DNA of 25,328 bases from Moraxellaceae bacterium UBA2477 (GTDB taxonomy: Bacteria > Pseudomonadota > Gammaproteobacteria > Pseudomonadales > Moraxellaceae), in the NCBI GenBank assembly GCA_002342025.1, contig DDPD01000011.1:1-25328 (forward strand), in the 5' to 3' direction. Made by a program: the position numbers and the translations under genes. Shown piece after piece: positions 1 through 7,650 of this stretch. The notes beneath the pieces were generated by a model that saw nothing but the letters and a program-made list of their open reading frames with translations, was not told where the DNA came from and ran no database searches. Numbering within the stretch: position 1 is the first letter of the stretch; each line of letters opens with the position of its first letter.

Positions 1-1
1 G

Positions 2-655
2 CTGGCCCCCGTGATGACTGCAAATGGCGTTGACTCCTCAAATGCGGGCTTTGGGGGGATTTTGCTTGATGGTCAGTTGCAAACGCGACGTCAAGGCATG
101 CCTCTTTACATCGCTTGGCGGTTACAGCTGAGTTCGCTGTGGCGATTTGCCTATGGTGCTGACCTTACCTTGGGTGGTCCGGTCGCATTAAAAGCAAACT
201 GGCAGAAGCAACCCGGTCAGTGGTCCTTACAAATTACTGATGTGCTTACCCAAGCTGGGGATGCTAGTTGGCTATTACCGCAATTGGTTATGCCGACGTG
301 GAGAAGTGAAGGCATGCGCTTTACTCGCAACACGCAGGGAGAGTGGCTTAATGCGTCGGGCGAGTTGGTGACCCAGGGCGGTATGTTGAGGCTGAATTTG
401 CAGGGACAAATTCAAGAAATGCAAATACCTGCTGCGACTTTACGATGGCGAATAGTAAATAAGAATGTGGTTGGCGAATTAAAGCAGCTGGCAGATGGCG
501 GTGACTTGGCCGCGATAACCCTAACAGCGGATCAACGAATTCAGTGGCAAATTCGTGAAAGACTCTTGCGGCTGAAGCCGGGCTATCTCGGAAAAAATGA
601 TCTAGACCTAGTGGTATTGACGGTGTCTGAACCGTTATCGTCTCAGGGCGATTAA
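2..655 (+). CDS. gspN: Type II secretion protein GspN, 5'-truncated by the window edge
   Basis: The reading frame is open from the first bases of the window to a TAA, so the gene is cut at its 5' end. About 217 residues are visible. GspN proteins are usually near 250 residues with an N-terminal inner-membrane anchor, so the anchor and roughly 35 residues should lie upstream. What is seen is a beta-rich, Trp/Leu-rich periplasmic-type domain with no catalytic motif, typical of GspN, an accessory inner-membrane subunit of the type II secretion system. The call rests on this character and on direct linkage to gspC, which starts 12 bases after the stop. Having gspN ahead of gspC rather than at the end of a long gsp operon fits a split T2SS locus. 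The internal GTG at 11 is not a credible start because the frame continues upstream of it. Confidence 0.8.
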   Translation: MAPVMTANGVDSSNAGFGGILLDGQLQTRRQGMPLYIAWRLQLSSLWRFAYGADLTLGGPVALKANWQKQPGQWSLQITDVLTQAGDASWLLPQLVMPTWRSEGMRFTRNTQGEWLNASGELVTQGGMLRLNLQGQIQEMQIPAATLRWRIVNKNVVGELKQLADGGDLAAITLTADQRIQWQIRERLLRLKPGYLGKNDLDLVVLTVSEPLSSQGD

Positions 656-667
656 TAGGAATTAATG

Positions 668-1513
668 ATGGATTTAACGCAGTGGCGTGCACGGTGGCAA
701 TCTTTTTGGCGAGAGCCTTACTCGTCTGCTTTTGCTATGGCCGCGTTAATGGTTATGGCAACAGTTGTGGCGTGGCAGGTCGGTAAAGTGTTGTGGGTGT
801 TCAGCTCGGGAGCAACTCAACGTCTGCAGGGACCAGTTACAGCATCGGCAGCGGTTTTACCTTCTCGTATTGATCCTCAACGTATTGCTGGACTGTTTGG
901 TGAGACAGCAAGTGCCACTCCAGCGGCCTCCAGTGAACAAAGTACAACCCTGCAGCTCAGGCTGGACGGGGTGATGACGAATCCCTCGCGTCAGCTTGCG
1001 AGAGCATTTATTGCGGATCGAACAGACAATAAAGTACAAATTTATCGCCCGGGCGATGCCTTGCCGGGTGGTGCTGAGCTGTTGCGCGTAGAAGAAAGTC
1101 TGGTGGTATTAAGCCGTAACGGACAAGAAGAAACGCTGCGTTTTGATAAGCCCGGCACACCAGCGCCTGCAGCTAACGCACCGAATACCCCAATGCCAAA
1201 CACCGCTGCACAAACACAAAATGCTTTGGGTGCAGCCGCTAGCCGCTTAGCCAACTCACCGATGGCCGCGTTGCGACAGATGGGCTTGCGCCGAACGTCG
1301 CAGGGATACATCGTGAGCATTACTGCTCCCAAAGATATGCTGCAGCGCTTCGGTTTGCAGCCCGGTGATCGCATCGTCAGTGTCAATAACCAAGCTGTGG
1401 GTAAAGACCTTGATGCAGACCAAAAAACCATGAGCCAGTTGCAACAGGCGGGCAGTGCTCGCGTGGAAGTGCAGCGTGGCGCACAAACCATCACACTCGA
1501 ACAGAAATTGTGA
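668..1513 (+). CDS. gspC: Type II secretion inner-membrane protein GspC
   Basis: GspC links the inner-membrane assembly platform to the GspD secretin. The 281-residue product has a short cytoplasmic N-terminus, one membrane segment (about residues 21-45), a homology region (about 68-160), an Ala/Pro/Thr/Asn-rich linker (about 162-195), and a C-terminal PDZ-like domain (about 200-281) containing the LQPGDRIVSVN core. Length and order match GspC. Two ATG codons are adjacent at 665 and 668. AGGA at 657-660 lies 4 bases from the first and 7 from the second, so 668 is preferred; the difference is one residue. The TGA overlaps the GTG start of gspD in a GTGA arrangement, which suggests translational coupling and matched amounts of the two partners. 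Confidence 0.93.
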   Translation: MDLTQWRARWQSFWREPYSSAFAMAALMVMATVVAWQVGKVLWVFSSGATQRLQGPVTASAAVLPSRIDPQRIAGLFGETASATPAASSEQSTTLQLRLDGVMTNPSRQLARAFIADRTDNKVQIYRPGDALPGGAELLRVEESLVVLSRNGQEETLRFDKPGTPAPAANAPNTPMPNTAAQTQNALGAAASRLANSPMAALRQMGLRRTSQGYIVSITAPKDMLQRFGLQPGDRIVSVNNQAVGKDLDADQKTMSQLQQAGSARVEVQRGAQTITLEQKL

Positions 1514-4350
1514 GCCTCATGAACATGCCTCCTTTGAAACCCCTCGCACTTAGTCTGTTACTGCTGATGGCCCCCTCCGTGTGGGCGGAAAAGACGTGGA
1601 AAATTAACCTGAAAGATGCCGACATTTCTGCGCTTGTGAATGAAATGGCGGAAATCACCGGTAAGAACTTTGTCGTTGACCCTCGTGTTAAAGGCAATGT
1701 CACGGTTATTTCCAGTCGCGCCATGTCATCGTCGGAGCTGTACGAGCTATTCCAAAGCGTTTTGAGCATTAATGGCTTTGCAGCGGTACCGAATGGCCCT
1801 GTCATTAAAATTCTGCCAGATACCAATGCGCGTCAATCCGGTGTGCGTGTGGATGCTGCGGGCTTGGGTACCGGTGAAACCTTGGTGACCCGCGTCATCG
1901 TGCTTCAGCAAGCGAATGCCAATGAATTGTTAGCGGCCCTTCGCCCCATGATGCCGCAGTTTGCACACATGGCCTCGGTGCCGGGTGCCAATGCCTTAAT
2001 CATTTCGGATCGCGCGAATAATGCCGACGCCATGGAGGCGGTGATTCGTGAGCTGGATAGTGGGCAGCCTGACGATGCGATTGAAATTATTCCGCTGCGG
2101 AATGGCAAAGCCGAAGACCTCATCAATATTTTAGAAACGATGGAGGCTGGCGGTGCGGCGGCCGGTCGTGATGGCAAGGCGCCGGGCAAGGTACGCATTG
2201 TGGCCGATGAGCGAACCAATCGCTTGCTGGTGCGCGGCGATAAGGCGTTGCGTGATCGTGTTCGTGCCATGATCCGTAACTTGGATGAAGCGCCCGAGCA
2301 AAGTGATGAGGTCGTTAAAGTCTTCCGCTTGAAATATGCCAATGCTCGCCAAGTCGCTGAAGTGTTGCGTGGCGTGCTGGCGGATGAGAAAGATAAGTCC
2401 AGCACCACGACGAGTGCCGGAGCGAATTCGCCATCGAGCGGCACCACCAACCTCAGTAGCAATGGTGATAGCGGCTCAGGTCGCAGCCAACCGGGCACAA
2501 CGACGATTACCGTAGGCTCATCCAGCCTGATTGCTGACGAGTCCCAAAACGCCCTTATTGTGCGGGCTAACCCCCGCCAAATTCGCCAAATCGAAACCAT
2601 CTTGGTCGATTTGGACTCGCGCCGTGCGCAGGTGCTAATTCAGGCCGCGATTGTCGAAGTCTCGGGTGATAACGCAGCCCAACTCGGCGTGCAGTGGGCC
2701 TATGGCTCGCCCACCTCCGGTGTTGGTGTGATTAACTTTAATAACGCAGGCGCGAGTGCCGTTAGTTTGGCCACGGCGGCCGCTACCGGGAATTTCGCCA
2801 GTGCGGGCATTGGTCAAGGCGCGCTCTTAGGTATTGGCACATCCAGCAAAGACAGTAATGGCGACCGCACCTTCATTGGGGCATTGATTCAGGCCCTGAA
2901 CTCGGTCGCCGACGCTAACTTGCTGTCGACACCCAGTATCATGACCTTGGTCAATCAAGAAGCCAAAATTGTGGTGGGTCAGAACGTGCCGTTTATTACC
3001 GGCTCGACGGGTACGGCAGGCTCCGGCGTCACCAACCCCTTCACCACCATTCAACGCCAAGATGTGGGTATTACCTTGAAGGTCACCCCATCGCTGAGCG
3101 AAGGCGGCACCGTGCGCCTAGATGTGGAGCAGGAAGTATCCTCTGTGGTGCCCTCCGTTGATGGCATTCGCTCCTCCGACATCATCACCAACAAACGCTC
3201 GATTAAAACCAGCATTTTGGCGGACGACGGTCAGACCATTGTATTGGGCGGCTTAGTTCAGGACGATGTAAAGAAATCGACCAGCAAAGTACCTTTCTTG
3301 GGCGACTTGCCGGGCGTGGGCGTGCTGTTTCGTGCCACCAGCGAATCACGGGTAAAGCGCAATCTGTTGGTGTTCTTACAGCCCACTATTCTTCGTGATG
3401 CAGCGTCTGCTGCTGCGCTGACGCAGAAGCAATATGCCTCTGTGCGTCGCGTGGACTTGGGTCTGGATCAGGATGGTCGCCTGACGCGACTGCCTGCAAA
3501 CATTCAAGAAATTTACCAAGGCGGAATGCAGCGTGATGCTCGTCGTGCGCCTGCTACAGCAGAGGCCAGCGTAGTGGCTCCGGCAAGGTCAGCTCCCGTC
3601 GAACCAGTGCCCCGGGCTAAGGCAGTTGAAGAAGCGCCACCTGCAAAAGAGCCTGCTCCAGCCGCAGAGCCTCAGGCTCGTTCAGTTGATAACTCGCCAC
3701 AAGTATATGCTGCGGAAAGTGCTGCACCGATTCAGGCGCAGCCTATGTCACCTGCTGAAGTTGAAGCTCAGGCATTCAGTCCGGCTCCGGTCAGCGCTAC
3801 TCCACGCACTGCTGCGCCGGCGCAAAAAACACAGGCACAGCAGGCTGCTCCAGTTCAGCAGGCTGCATATGTGCCGCCATCGACTCGCCCTGATCCAAGT
3901 GCAAAGCCGTTTAGTGCGGTGATGGCTGATCCAGTGACAACGGCTTATGCTCCCTTTCGACAGGAGCCTGAAGAGGAAAAGCCCGCCGTAGTAAAAGCGG
4001 CATCGGCCCCTGTGCAGCCTGCGTCTTCAGAGTTCAAGCCTGAGGCCAAACCATTTGTAGTGGAAGCAGACCCCGAGTCGAAGACCGTCAGAACAACGTC
4101 GAGCTCCAAAGTGAAGTCCGTCAATTCGACGGTTAAACCGAGTGCCAGTGATCGACCCGGAATGCGTAAAATTACCACCTCCAGTGGTGGGGTTTACTAT
4201 GTCCCGGAAAATCCAGCATCGGCTCCTGAGCCTGCAGCATCGCAAACTTCGGACACAAGCCGACCGGCCATGCGTGAAATTCGTACCAGCAGTGGTGCGG
4301 TGTATTACGTGCCAGACACCGAGCCAGCTGAGTCCTCCAGCGCGCCTTAA
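1510..4350 (+). CDS. gspD: Type II secretion outer-membrane secretin GspD with long C-terminal tail
   Basis: This is the multimeric outer-membrane channel of the T2SS. Residue numbers are from the GTG at 1510. A signal peptide with Leu-rich core ends near Ala26. N0 follows (about 27-105, with KDADISALVNEMAEITGKNF), then N1, N2 and N3 (to about 365). N3 is interrupted by a Ser/Thr/Gly-rich insertion (about 294-332). The secretin core (about 370-640) contains NVPFITG near 490, VPFLGDLPGVGVLFR near 593-607 and NLLVFLQPTI near 618. After about residue 677 comes a low-complexity Ala/Pro/Glu/Gln tail of about 270 residues ending in two copies of an 18-residue motif (882-899, 918-935). Typical GspD is about 650-750 residues, so the tail is the oddity. 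Starts at 1519 or 1525 are also possible; GTG is chosen for the overlap with gspC. No gspE-M genes follow. Confidence 0.96.
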   Translation: MSLMNMPPLKPLALSLLLLMAPSVWAEKTWKINLKDADISALVNEMAEITGKNFVVDPRVKGNVTVISSRAMSSSELYELFQSVLSINGFAAVPNGPVIKILPDTNARQSGVRVDAAGLGTGETLVTRVIVLQQANANELLAALRPMMPQFAHMASVPGANALIISDRANNADAMEAVIRELDSGQPDDAIEIIPLRNGKAEDLINILETMEAGGAAAGRDGKAPGKVRIVADERTNRLLVRGDKALRDRVRAMIRNLDEAPEQSDEVVKVFRLKYANARQVAEVLRGVLADEKDKSSTTTSAGANSPSSGTTNLSSNGDSGSGRSQPGTTTITVGSSSLIADESQNALIVRANPRQIRQIETILVDLDSRRAQVLIQAAIVEVSGDNAAQLGVQWAYGSPTSGVGVINFNNAGASAVSLATAAATGNFASAGIGQGALLGIGTSSKDSNGDRTFIGALIQALNSVADANLLSTPSIMTLVNQEAKIVVGQNVPFITGSTGTAGSGVTNPFTTIQRQDVGITLKVTPSLSEGGTVRLDVEQEVSSVVPSVDGIRSSDIITNKRSIKTSILADDGQTIVLGGLVQDDVKKSTSKVPFLGDLPGVGVLFRATSESRVKRNLLVFLQPTILRDAASAAALTQKQYASVRRVDLGLDQDGRLTRLPANIQEIYQGGMQRDARRAPATAEASVVAPARSAPVEPVPRAKAVEEAPPAKEPAPAAEPQARSVDNSPQVYAAESAAPIQAQPMSPAEVEAQAFSPAPVSATPRTAAPAQKTQAQQAAPVQQAAYVPPSTRPDPSAKPFSAVMADPVTTAYAPFRQEPEEEKPAVVKAASAPVQPASSEFKPEAKPFVVEADPESKTVRTTSSSKVKSVNSTVKPSASDRPGMRKITTSSGGVYYVPENPASAPEPAASQTSDTSRPAMREIRTSSGAVYYVPDTEPAESSSAP

Positions 4351-4354
4351 GGCG
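4343..4354. repeat. 12-bp perfect palindrome containing both convergent stop codons
   Basis: CGCCTTAAGGCG is its own reverse complement. Its central TTAA supplies the TAA of gspD on the plus strand and the TAA of the ABC1 kinase gene on the minus strand, so both genes end with CCT TAA and overlap by 4 bases. There is no T-tract on either side. It may act as a weak stem at both mRNA ends or may only reflect compaction. Confidence 0.6.
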
Positions 4355-5651
4355 TGGGTAATACGGTGTGCAGTAATGGCCTGAGTGCCAACTGCGCACC
4401 GAGTTGCCTTAAGTTCCAGTAGTGTCCGCCCAAAGCACGATTGACCATCACGGTTTCTGGTACGGGTTGAAAGGCCCGCCAATGTGGCAGTGACTCGCGA
4501 CTCAACGCAATCACCCGTTCAGCCAGGGGGAAGCGGCCAAAGTCGGTGGGCTCCTCGCTAAAACTCTCCTGCATCAAGTCCAGCCACGGTCTATAAAACG
4601 ACGCTGCTAGTGCCGGCGTATGTTCCGTTTGGCGTGCGCTCAACGCAATTAAGCCGTGCTCAATGGCGGCGCTATCGCCCGCGAGAGCAGCACGAGTCAT
4701 GTTGGCGTAGCAACGCGAAATATGCGGCGAGACTTTTTTGATGCAGCCGAAATCGTAAATCACCAGTGAGCCATCCAGCCTTGCGGCGAAGTTGCCCGGA
4801 TGGGGGTCACAGTGAATTTCGCCAAACTGATAGAGCTGACGACCTAGGGCCTGAAACAGCGTTGCCGCGATTTGATTGCGTAAGTTCTGGTCGTAGCGCT
4901 CATCGAGCTGGCCTAGGCTATCGCCCGGTTCGAAGCTCAGGGTGAGGACACGGGTATTGCTCAGCTCGGTCAGTACGGCGGGAATCACAATGCGCGGATT
5001 GTCCGCGTGATAGTGCCGAAACCGCTCAATAGCGGCGGCCTCAATGCGGTAATCCAGCTCAGCTTTTAGGCTCTGCTCAATTTCACGGAAGAGGGCGTCG
5101 AGAATGTCATTTTTAACGGGAAGCACCCGCGCTATTTTGAGTGCAACTTTTAGCTGCTTGAGATCGGCCGCAACAGCGGCATCCACGCCGGGATACTGCA
5201 CTTTCAGCACGACTTCTCGGCCATTGTGTAGGCGGGCGCGATGCACTTGCGCGAGCGATGCACTGGCAATGGGCTGTTGCTCAATGTCGAGGAAGTGACG
5301 GTTGAGGTCCGGGCCAAAGGCCTCTTGCAGGCGGGGCAGTATCGCGCTGAACGGTTGTGCTGGCGCATCGTTTTGTAAGCGCGTGAGCGCATCCACCAGC
5401 TCGGCAGGCAGAAGGTCGCGGTATTGGGAGACCACTTGCCCGACCTTCATCACCGCGCCTTTCATTTCGCCCAGCGTGGCCGCGATCTCCGTGCCGATGC
5501 GCGTGTACAACGCGGCATCTTGGGCGTTGCGTTCGCTGCCGTCCTGCCAAAGCCGCTGCCAGCGATCTCGGGCGGCGTGGCCGCTAATGCGAGCGGTCAT
5601 GCCAGCCAGTTTGAGCAGACGTTGCGTGGTCGGGCGCGGTGTGTCGGTCAT
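4347..5651 (-). CDS. ABC1/AarF (UbiB-like) atypical kinase family protein
   Basis: The 434-residue protein carries the ABC1/ADCK atypical kinase signatures: the KxGQ motif (K69, G71, Q72), an Ala-rich nucleotide loop SASLAQVH (130-137), VVLKVQYPG with the invariant Lys150, an ELDYRIEA segment (198-205), HCDPHPGN (280-287) and DFG (300-302). Family members are ATP-binding proteins that support ubiquinone or other isoprenoid-lipid metabolism; the substrate is unknown. UbiB proper is about 540 residues with C-terminal membrane helices. Those are not evident here and no ubiE/ubiJ genes are adjacent, so this is likely a paralogous ABC1 protein rather than UbiB. GAGG lies 4 bases before the ATG. 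The gene starts 6 bases after the RutE-like gene and is probably co-transcribed with it and pirin. Its 3' end overlaps gspD by 4 bases. Confidence 0.9.
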   Translation of the reverse strand: MTDTPRPTTQRLLKLAGMTARISGHAARDRWQRLWQDGSERNAQDAALYTRIGTEIAATLGEMKGAVMKVGQVVSQYRDLLPAELVDALTRLQNDAPAQPFSAILPRLQEAFGPDLNRHFLDIEQQPIASASLAQVHRARLHNGREVVLKVQYPGVDAAVAADLKQLKVALKIARVLPVKNDILDALFREIEQSLKAELDYRIEAAAIERFRHYHADNPRIVIPAVLTELSNTRVLTLSFEPGDSLGQLDERYDQNLRNQIAATLFQALGRQLYQFGEIHCDPHPGNFAARLDGSLVIYDFGCIKKVSPHISRCYANMTRAALAGDSAAIEHGLIALSARQTEHTPALAASFYRPWLDLMQESFSEEPTDFGRFPLAERVIALSRESLPHWRAFQPVPETVMVNRALGGHYWNLRQLGAQLALRPLLHTVLPTP

Positions 5652-5657
5652 AAAGCC

Positions 5658-6254
5658 TCAGCAGATGCGGGCATACTCCGCAAAGTCGGGTCGGGGTGCG
5701 CGGGGGTGTAAGCGCGAGTGGTCACCATACCCGAGATTAATCAGTAAATTGGATTTGACAGACGTGTCTTTGAAAAAAGTTGCATCTACGCCTGCGGCAT
5801 CAAATCCGGACATGGGGCCTACATCCAATCCTAATGACCGCGCAGCCAGCATGAAATAGGCGGCTTGTAAGCTGCTATTGCGCAGTGCAGTTTCCGCGAT
5901 CAGCGCGTCATTTCCCGCGTACCAACTCCGGGCGTCGGCAAAGGGAAAGAGGCGGGGTAGATGCTCTGGGAAGTCATAGTCCATGCCGACGATCACGGTG
6001 ACAGGTGCTGCCAAGGTCTGCTCAATATTGCCCGGCGCTAAGTGCGGTTTTAGCTGGGCTTTGGCTGCTTCGCTTTGCACGAAGACAAAGCGTGCGGGCA
6101 GGGCATTAGCCGCTGTTGGGCCTTGAATGGCCAGGGCATACAGCGCATTTAGCGTGTCTGCGCTCACAGGCGTATTGAGCCAGTGATGATGGGTGCGAGC
6201 CTCGCGGAAAAGTTGGTCAAGGCTAGCGTTCGATAGGGCGGTTAATGTCGTCAT
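5658..6254 (-). CDS. rutE: Nitroreductase-family FMN oxidoreductase, RutE-like
   Basis: The 198-residue product closely resembles E. coli RutE (196 residues), an FMN-dependent NADPH reductase assigned to malonic semialdehyde reduction in pyrimidine breakdown. Shared features seen here: an early REARTH segment, GPTAAN (45-50), PARFVFV (53-59), LFPFADARSW (102-111), RNSSLQAAY (125-133), GPMSGFD (146-152) and SNLLINLGYGD (168-178). The ATG at 6254 is chosen because it gives the family length. An in-frame ATG at 6260 and a TTG at 6273-6275 also exist, the latter overlapping the pirin stop. No other rut genes are nearby, so the physiological substrate may be a different aldehyde, enone or quinone. 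It sits between pirin and the ABC1 kinase with very short gaps. Confidence 0.85.
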   Translation of the reverse strand: MTTLTALSNASLDQLFREARTHHHWLNTPVSADTLNALYALAIQGPTAANALPARFVFVQSEAAKAQLKPHLAPGNIEQTLAAPVTVIVGMDYDFPEHLPRLFPFADARSWYAGNDALIAETALRNSSLQAAYFMLAARSLGLDVGPMSGFDAAGVDATFFKDTSVKSNLLINLGYGDHSRLHPRAPRPDFAEYARIC

Positions 6255-6261
6255 GGTCATC

Positions 6262-6951
6262 TCACGGTAGATCAAAGTAGAGGAATTCGCTGTCGTCTTC
6301 GGCCTGCAACGTTAATTCAGTTTCATCGTGTATGGCGGCGCCATCACCGGCCATGAGCAGTTGCCCATTCACGCGTATTCGGCCGGAGATGAGCTGAAGC
6401 CAGGCCTTGCGACTTTCATGAAGCGCTTGGCTCAGCTGCTCATGGGTAGACAGGATGCCGCGATAAATGCGGGCGTCCTGACGTATGGGTAGCGCTTCAG
6501 GAACTTCGCTATCTGGGGCGACAATACAGGTCAGTCCTGGTGTGCGCTCGAAGCTTTTTTGCGCATAGCGAGGAGCCAAGTCGCGAACATTCGGCTGCAG
6601 CCATATTTGCAGTAGCTCCACCGGCACATCGCCGCGATTCATTTCACTGTGCTCAATGCCGGTACCGGCGCTCATGAGCTGAAACTCGCCAGCGGTGATG
6701 TCGGCAATGTTGCCCAGGGTGTCGCGATGACTCAGTGTGCCGCTGAGAACATAGGTCAGAATTTCCATGTTGTCATGGCCATGCTGACCAAAGCCTGATT
6801 TGGCACGAACGATATCCTGGTTAATCACGCGTAGGACAGAGTGGCCCATGTGCTTAGCGTCGTAATACCCAGAAAATGAAAAGCTATAGCGAGCCTGAAG
6901 CCAGCCAAATTGGCCTTGGCCGCGCTCATCGCTAGGGCGACGTGTGATCAT
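6262..6951 (-). CDS. Pirin family cupin protein (YhhW-like)
   Basis: The 229-residue bicupin matches the size of E. coli YhhW (about 231), a pirin-like protein with quercetin 2,3-dioxygenase activity in vitro. The four metal ligands of the N-terminal cupin can be read: His57 and His59 in GQHGHDNMEILTYVLSG, and His101 and Glu103 in GTGIEHSEMNRG. The N-terminal RYSFSFSGYYD segment is also typical. The C-terminal cupin lacks obvious ligands, as usual for the family. The natural substrate of bacterial pirins is generally unclear; some act as redox or metabolic sensors. A good SD (GGAGG, 5 bases from the ATG) is present but can pair with an upstream complement. The gene heads a likely pirin-rutE-ABC1 operon. 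The stop is followed 7 bases later by the preferred start of the RutE-like gene. Confidence 0.92.
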   Translation of the reverse strand: MITRRPSDERGQGQFGWLQARYSFSFSGYYDAKHMGHSVLRVINQDIVRAKSGFGQHGHDNMEILTYVLSGTLSHRDTLGNIADITAGEFQLMSAGTGIEHSEMNRGDVPVELLQIWLQPNVRDLAPRYAQKSFERTPGLTCIVAPDSEVPEALPIRQDARIYRGILSTHEQLSQALHESRKAWLQLISGRIRVNGQLLMAGDGAAIHDETELTLQAEDDSEFLYFDLP

Positions 6952-6954
6952 GAC

Positions 6955-6979
6955 GACCTCCGGTTGGGTGTAGGAGGTC
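6955..6979 (-). promoter_or_regulatory. Hairpin that can mask the pirin ribosome binding site
   Basis: In the pirin transcript, GACCTCC (complement of 6973-6979) and GGAGGTC (complement of 6955-6961) form a perfect 7-bp stem with an 11-base loop. The right arm contains the SD of pirin. Folding would block ribosome binding. Whether this is regulated is an inference. Confidence 0.5.
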
Positions 6980-7018
6980 AGCTTAGTGGTCTGAGTGTTT
7001 CGTTTAAAGCCTCAGTTA

Positions 7019-7035
7019 GGCAACATATTGTTGCC
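7019..7035. promoter_or_regulatory. 17-bp palindrome, candidate operator upstream of pirin
   Basis: GGCAACA, a TAT centre and TGTTGCC form a perfect 7+3+7 palindrome, 68 bases upstream of the pirin ATG and 24 bases past the end of the nucleosidase gene. As RNA on the minus strand it has no following U-tract (the T-run precedes it), so it is not an intrinsic terminator. Symmetry and position suit a dimeric regulator site. No regulator gene adjoins it. Confidence 0.4.
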
Positions 7036-7058
7036 AAAAATGATGCTAATGGGTCGGG

Positions 7059-7640
7059 TTAGCGGGCGTGCTCGGCCACGCACCGGTGGATAGCATCGGC
7101 TAATTGATCTGCGGCAAGGATGACCGCACTGGCCCAGTCGTTGGCCGCTTGACCGTCGGCACCATCGGTAATGAATTTGAGGCAGACAAAACGCTGTTGC
7201 TGCTGTTGGCAGACTTTCGCCAGCGCATACGCTTCCATGTCGATGGTGTCGAGCGTGAGCTGTGGGTGTGCGGCCGTCACGAAGTTATCACCGGTATAGC
7301 AGGTAACCTGTGGAAAGTCGGAGACCGGTAAGCCATTACTCAGCACAATGGGGGCTTCGAAAGGGGTTTCGCCTAACGCGAAGCCCATGGCGGTGGCATC
7401 CATATCGCGCTGATGAAACTGAGTGGCTACAACCACTTGGCCCGCTGTTAGGGTGTGTGAACCTGCGGAGCCGGCGTTAATAACTAGGCTAGGCGTTTCG
7501 CCCTGCGTCAGTCGCTGCATGAGGGCAATGGCGGCATTCACCTTGCCCACGCCGGTATAGAGAATCTCAAAGCCCAGACTATCCAAACGGTTGTTAGCGT
7601 TTTCTTGCGCTAGGGCCAGTACCAAAAGCGGCTTGCTCAT
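7059..7640 (-). CDS. Short MTA/SAH-nucleosidase-like purine nucleosidase
   Basis: This is a phosphorylase/nucleosidase-superfamily protein (PNP/UDP fold). Visible motifs: GVGKVNAA (30-37), INAGSAG (54-60), RDMDAT (78-83), DMEAYALA (134-141) with the ribose-binding Glu136, and ITDGAD (157-162) carrying the likely catalytic Asp159. Glu13 may correspond to the general-acid/water Glu12 of E. coli MTA/SAH nucleosidase. At 193 residues it is about 40 shorter than that enzyme; the region between about 90 and 130 is compressed. It probably hydrolyses methylthioadenosine, adenosylhomocysteine or a related nucleoside to free base plus sugar. Its position 10 bases behind apt supports adenine release followed by salvage. 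A different base specificity cannot be excluded, so no symbol is given. Q145-Q149 is a short poly-Gln run. Confidence 0.8.
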   Translation of the reverse strand: MSKPLLVLALAQENANNRLDSLGFEILYTGVGKVNAAIALMQRLTQGETPSLVINAGSAGSHTLTAGQVVVATQFHQRDMDATAMGFALGETPFEAPIVLSNGLPVSDFPQVTCYTGDNFVTAAHPQLTLDTIDMEAYALAKVCQQQQQRFVCLKFITDGADGQAANDWASAVILAADQLADAIHRCVAEHAR

Positions 7641-7650
7641 GCAGTTTGTC

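Noticed and set aside
1905..2600. A 231-codon minus-strand frame inside gspD
   Set aside because: Shadow of gspD; Ser/Arg/Ala-rich with no recognisable domain and no SD.
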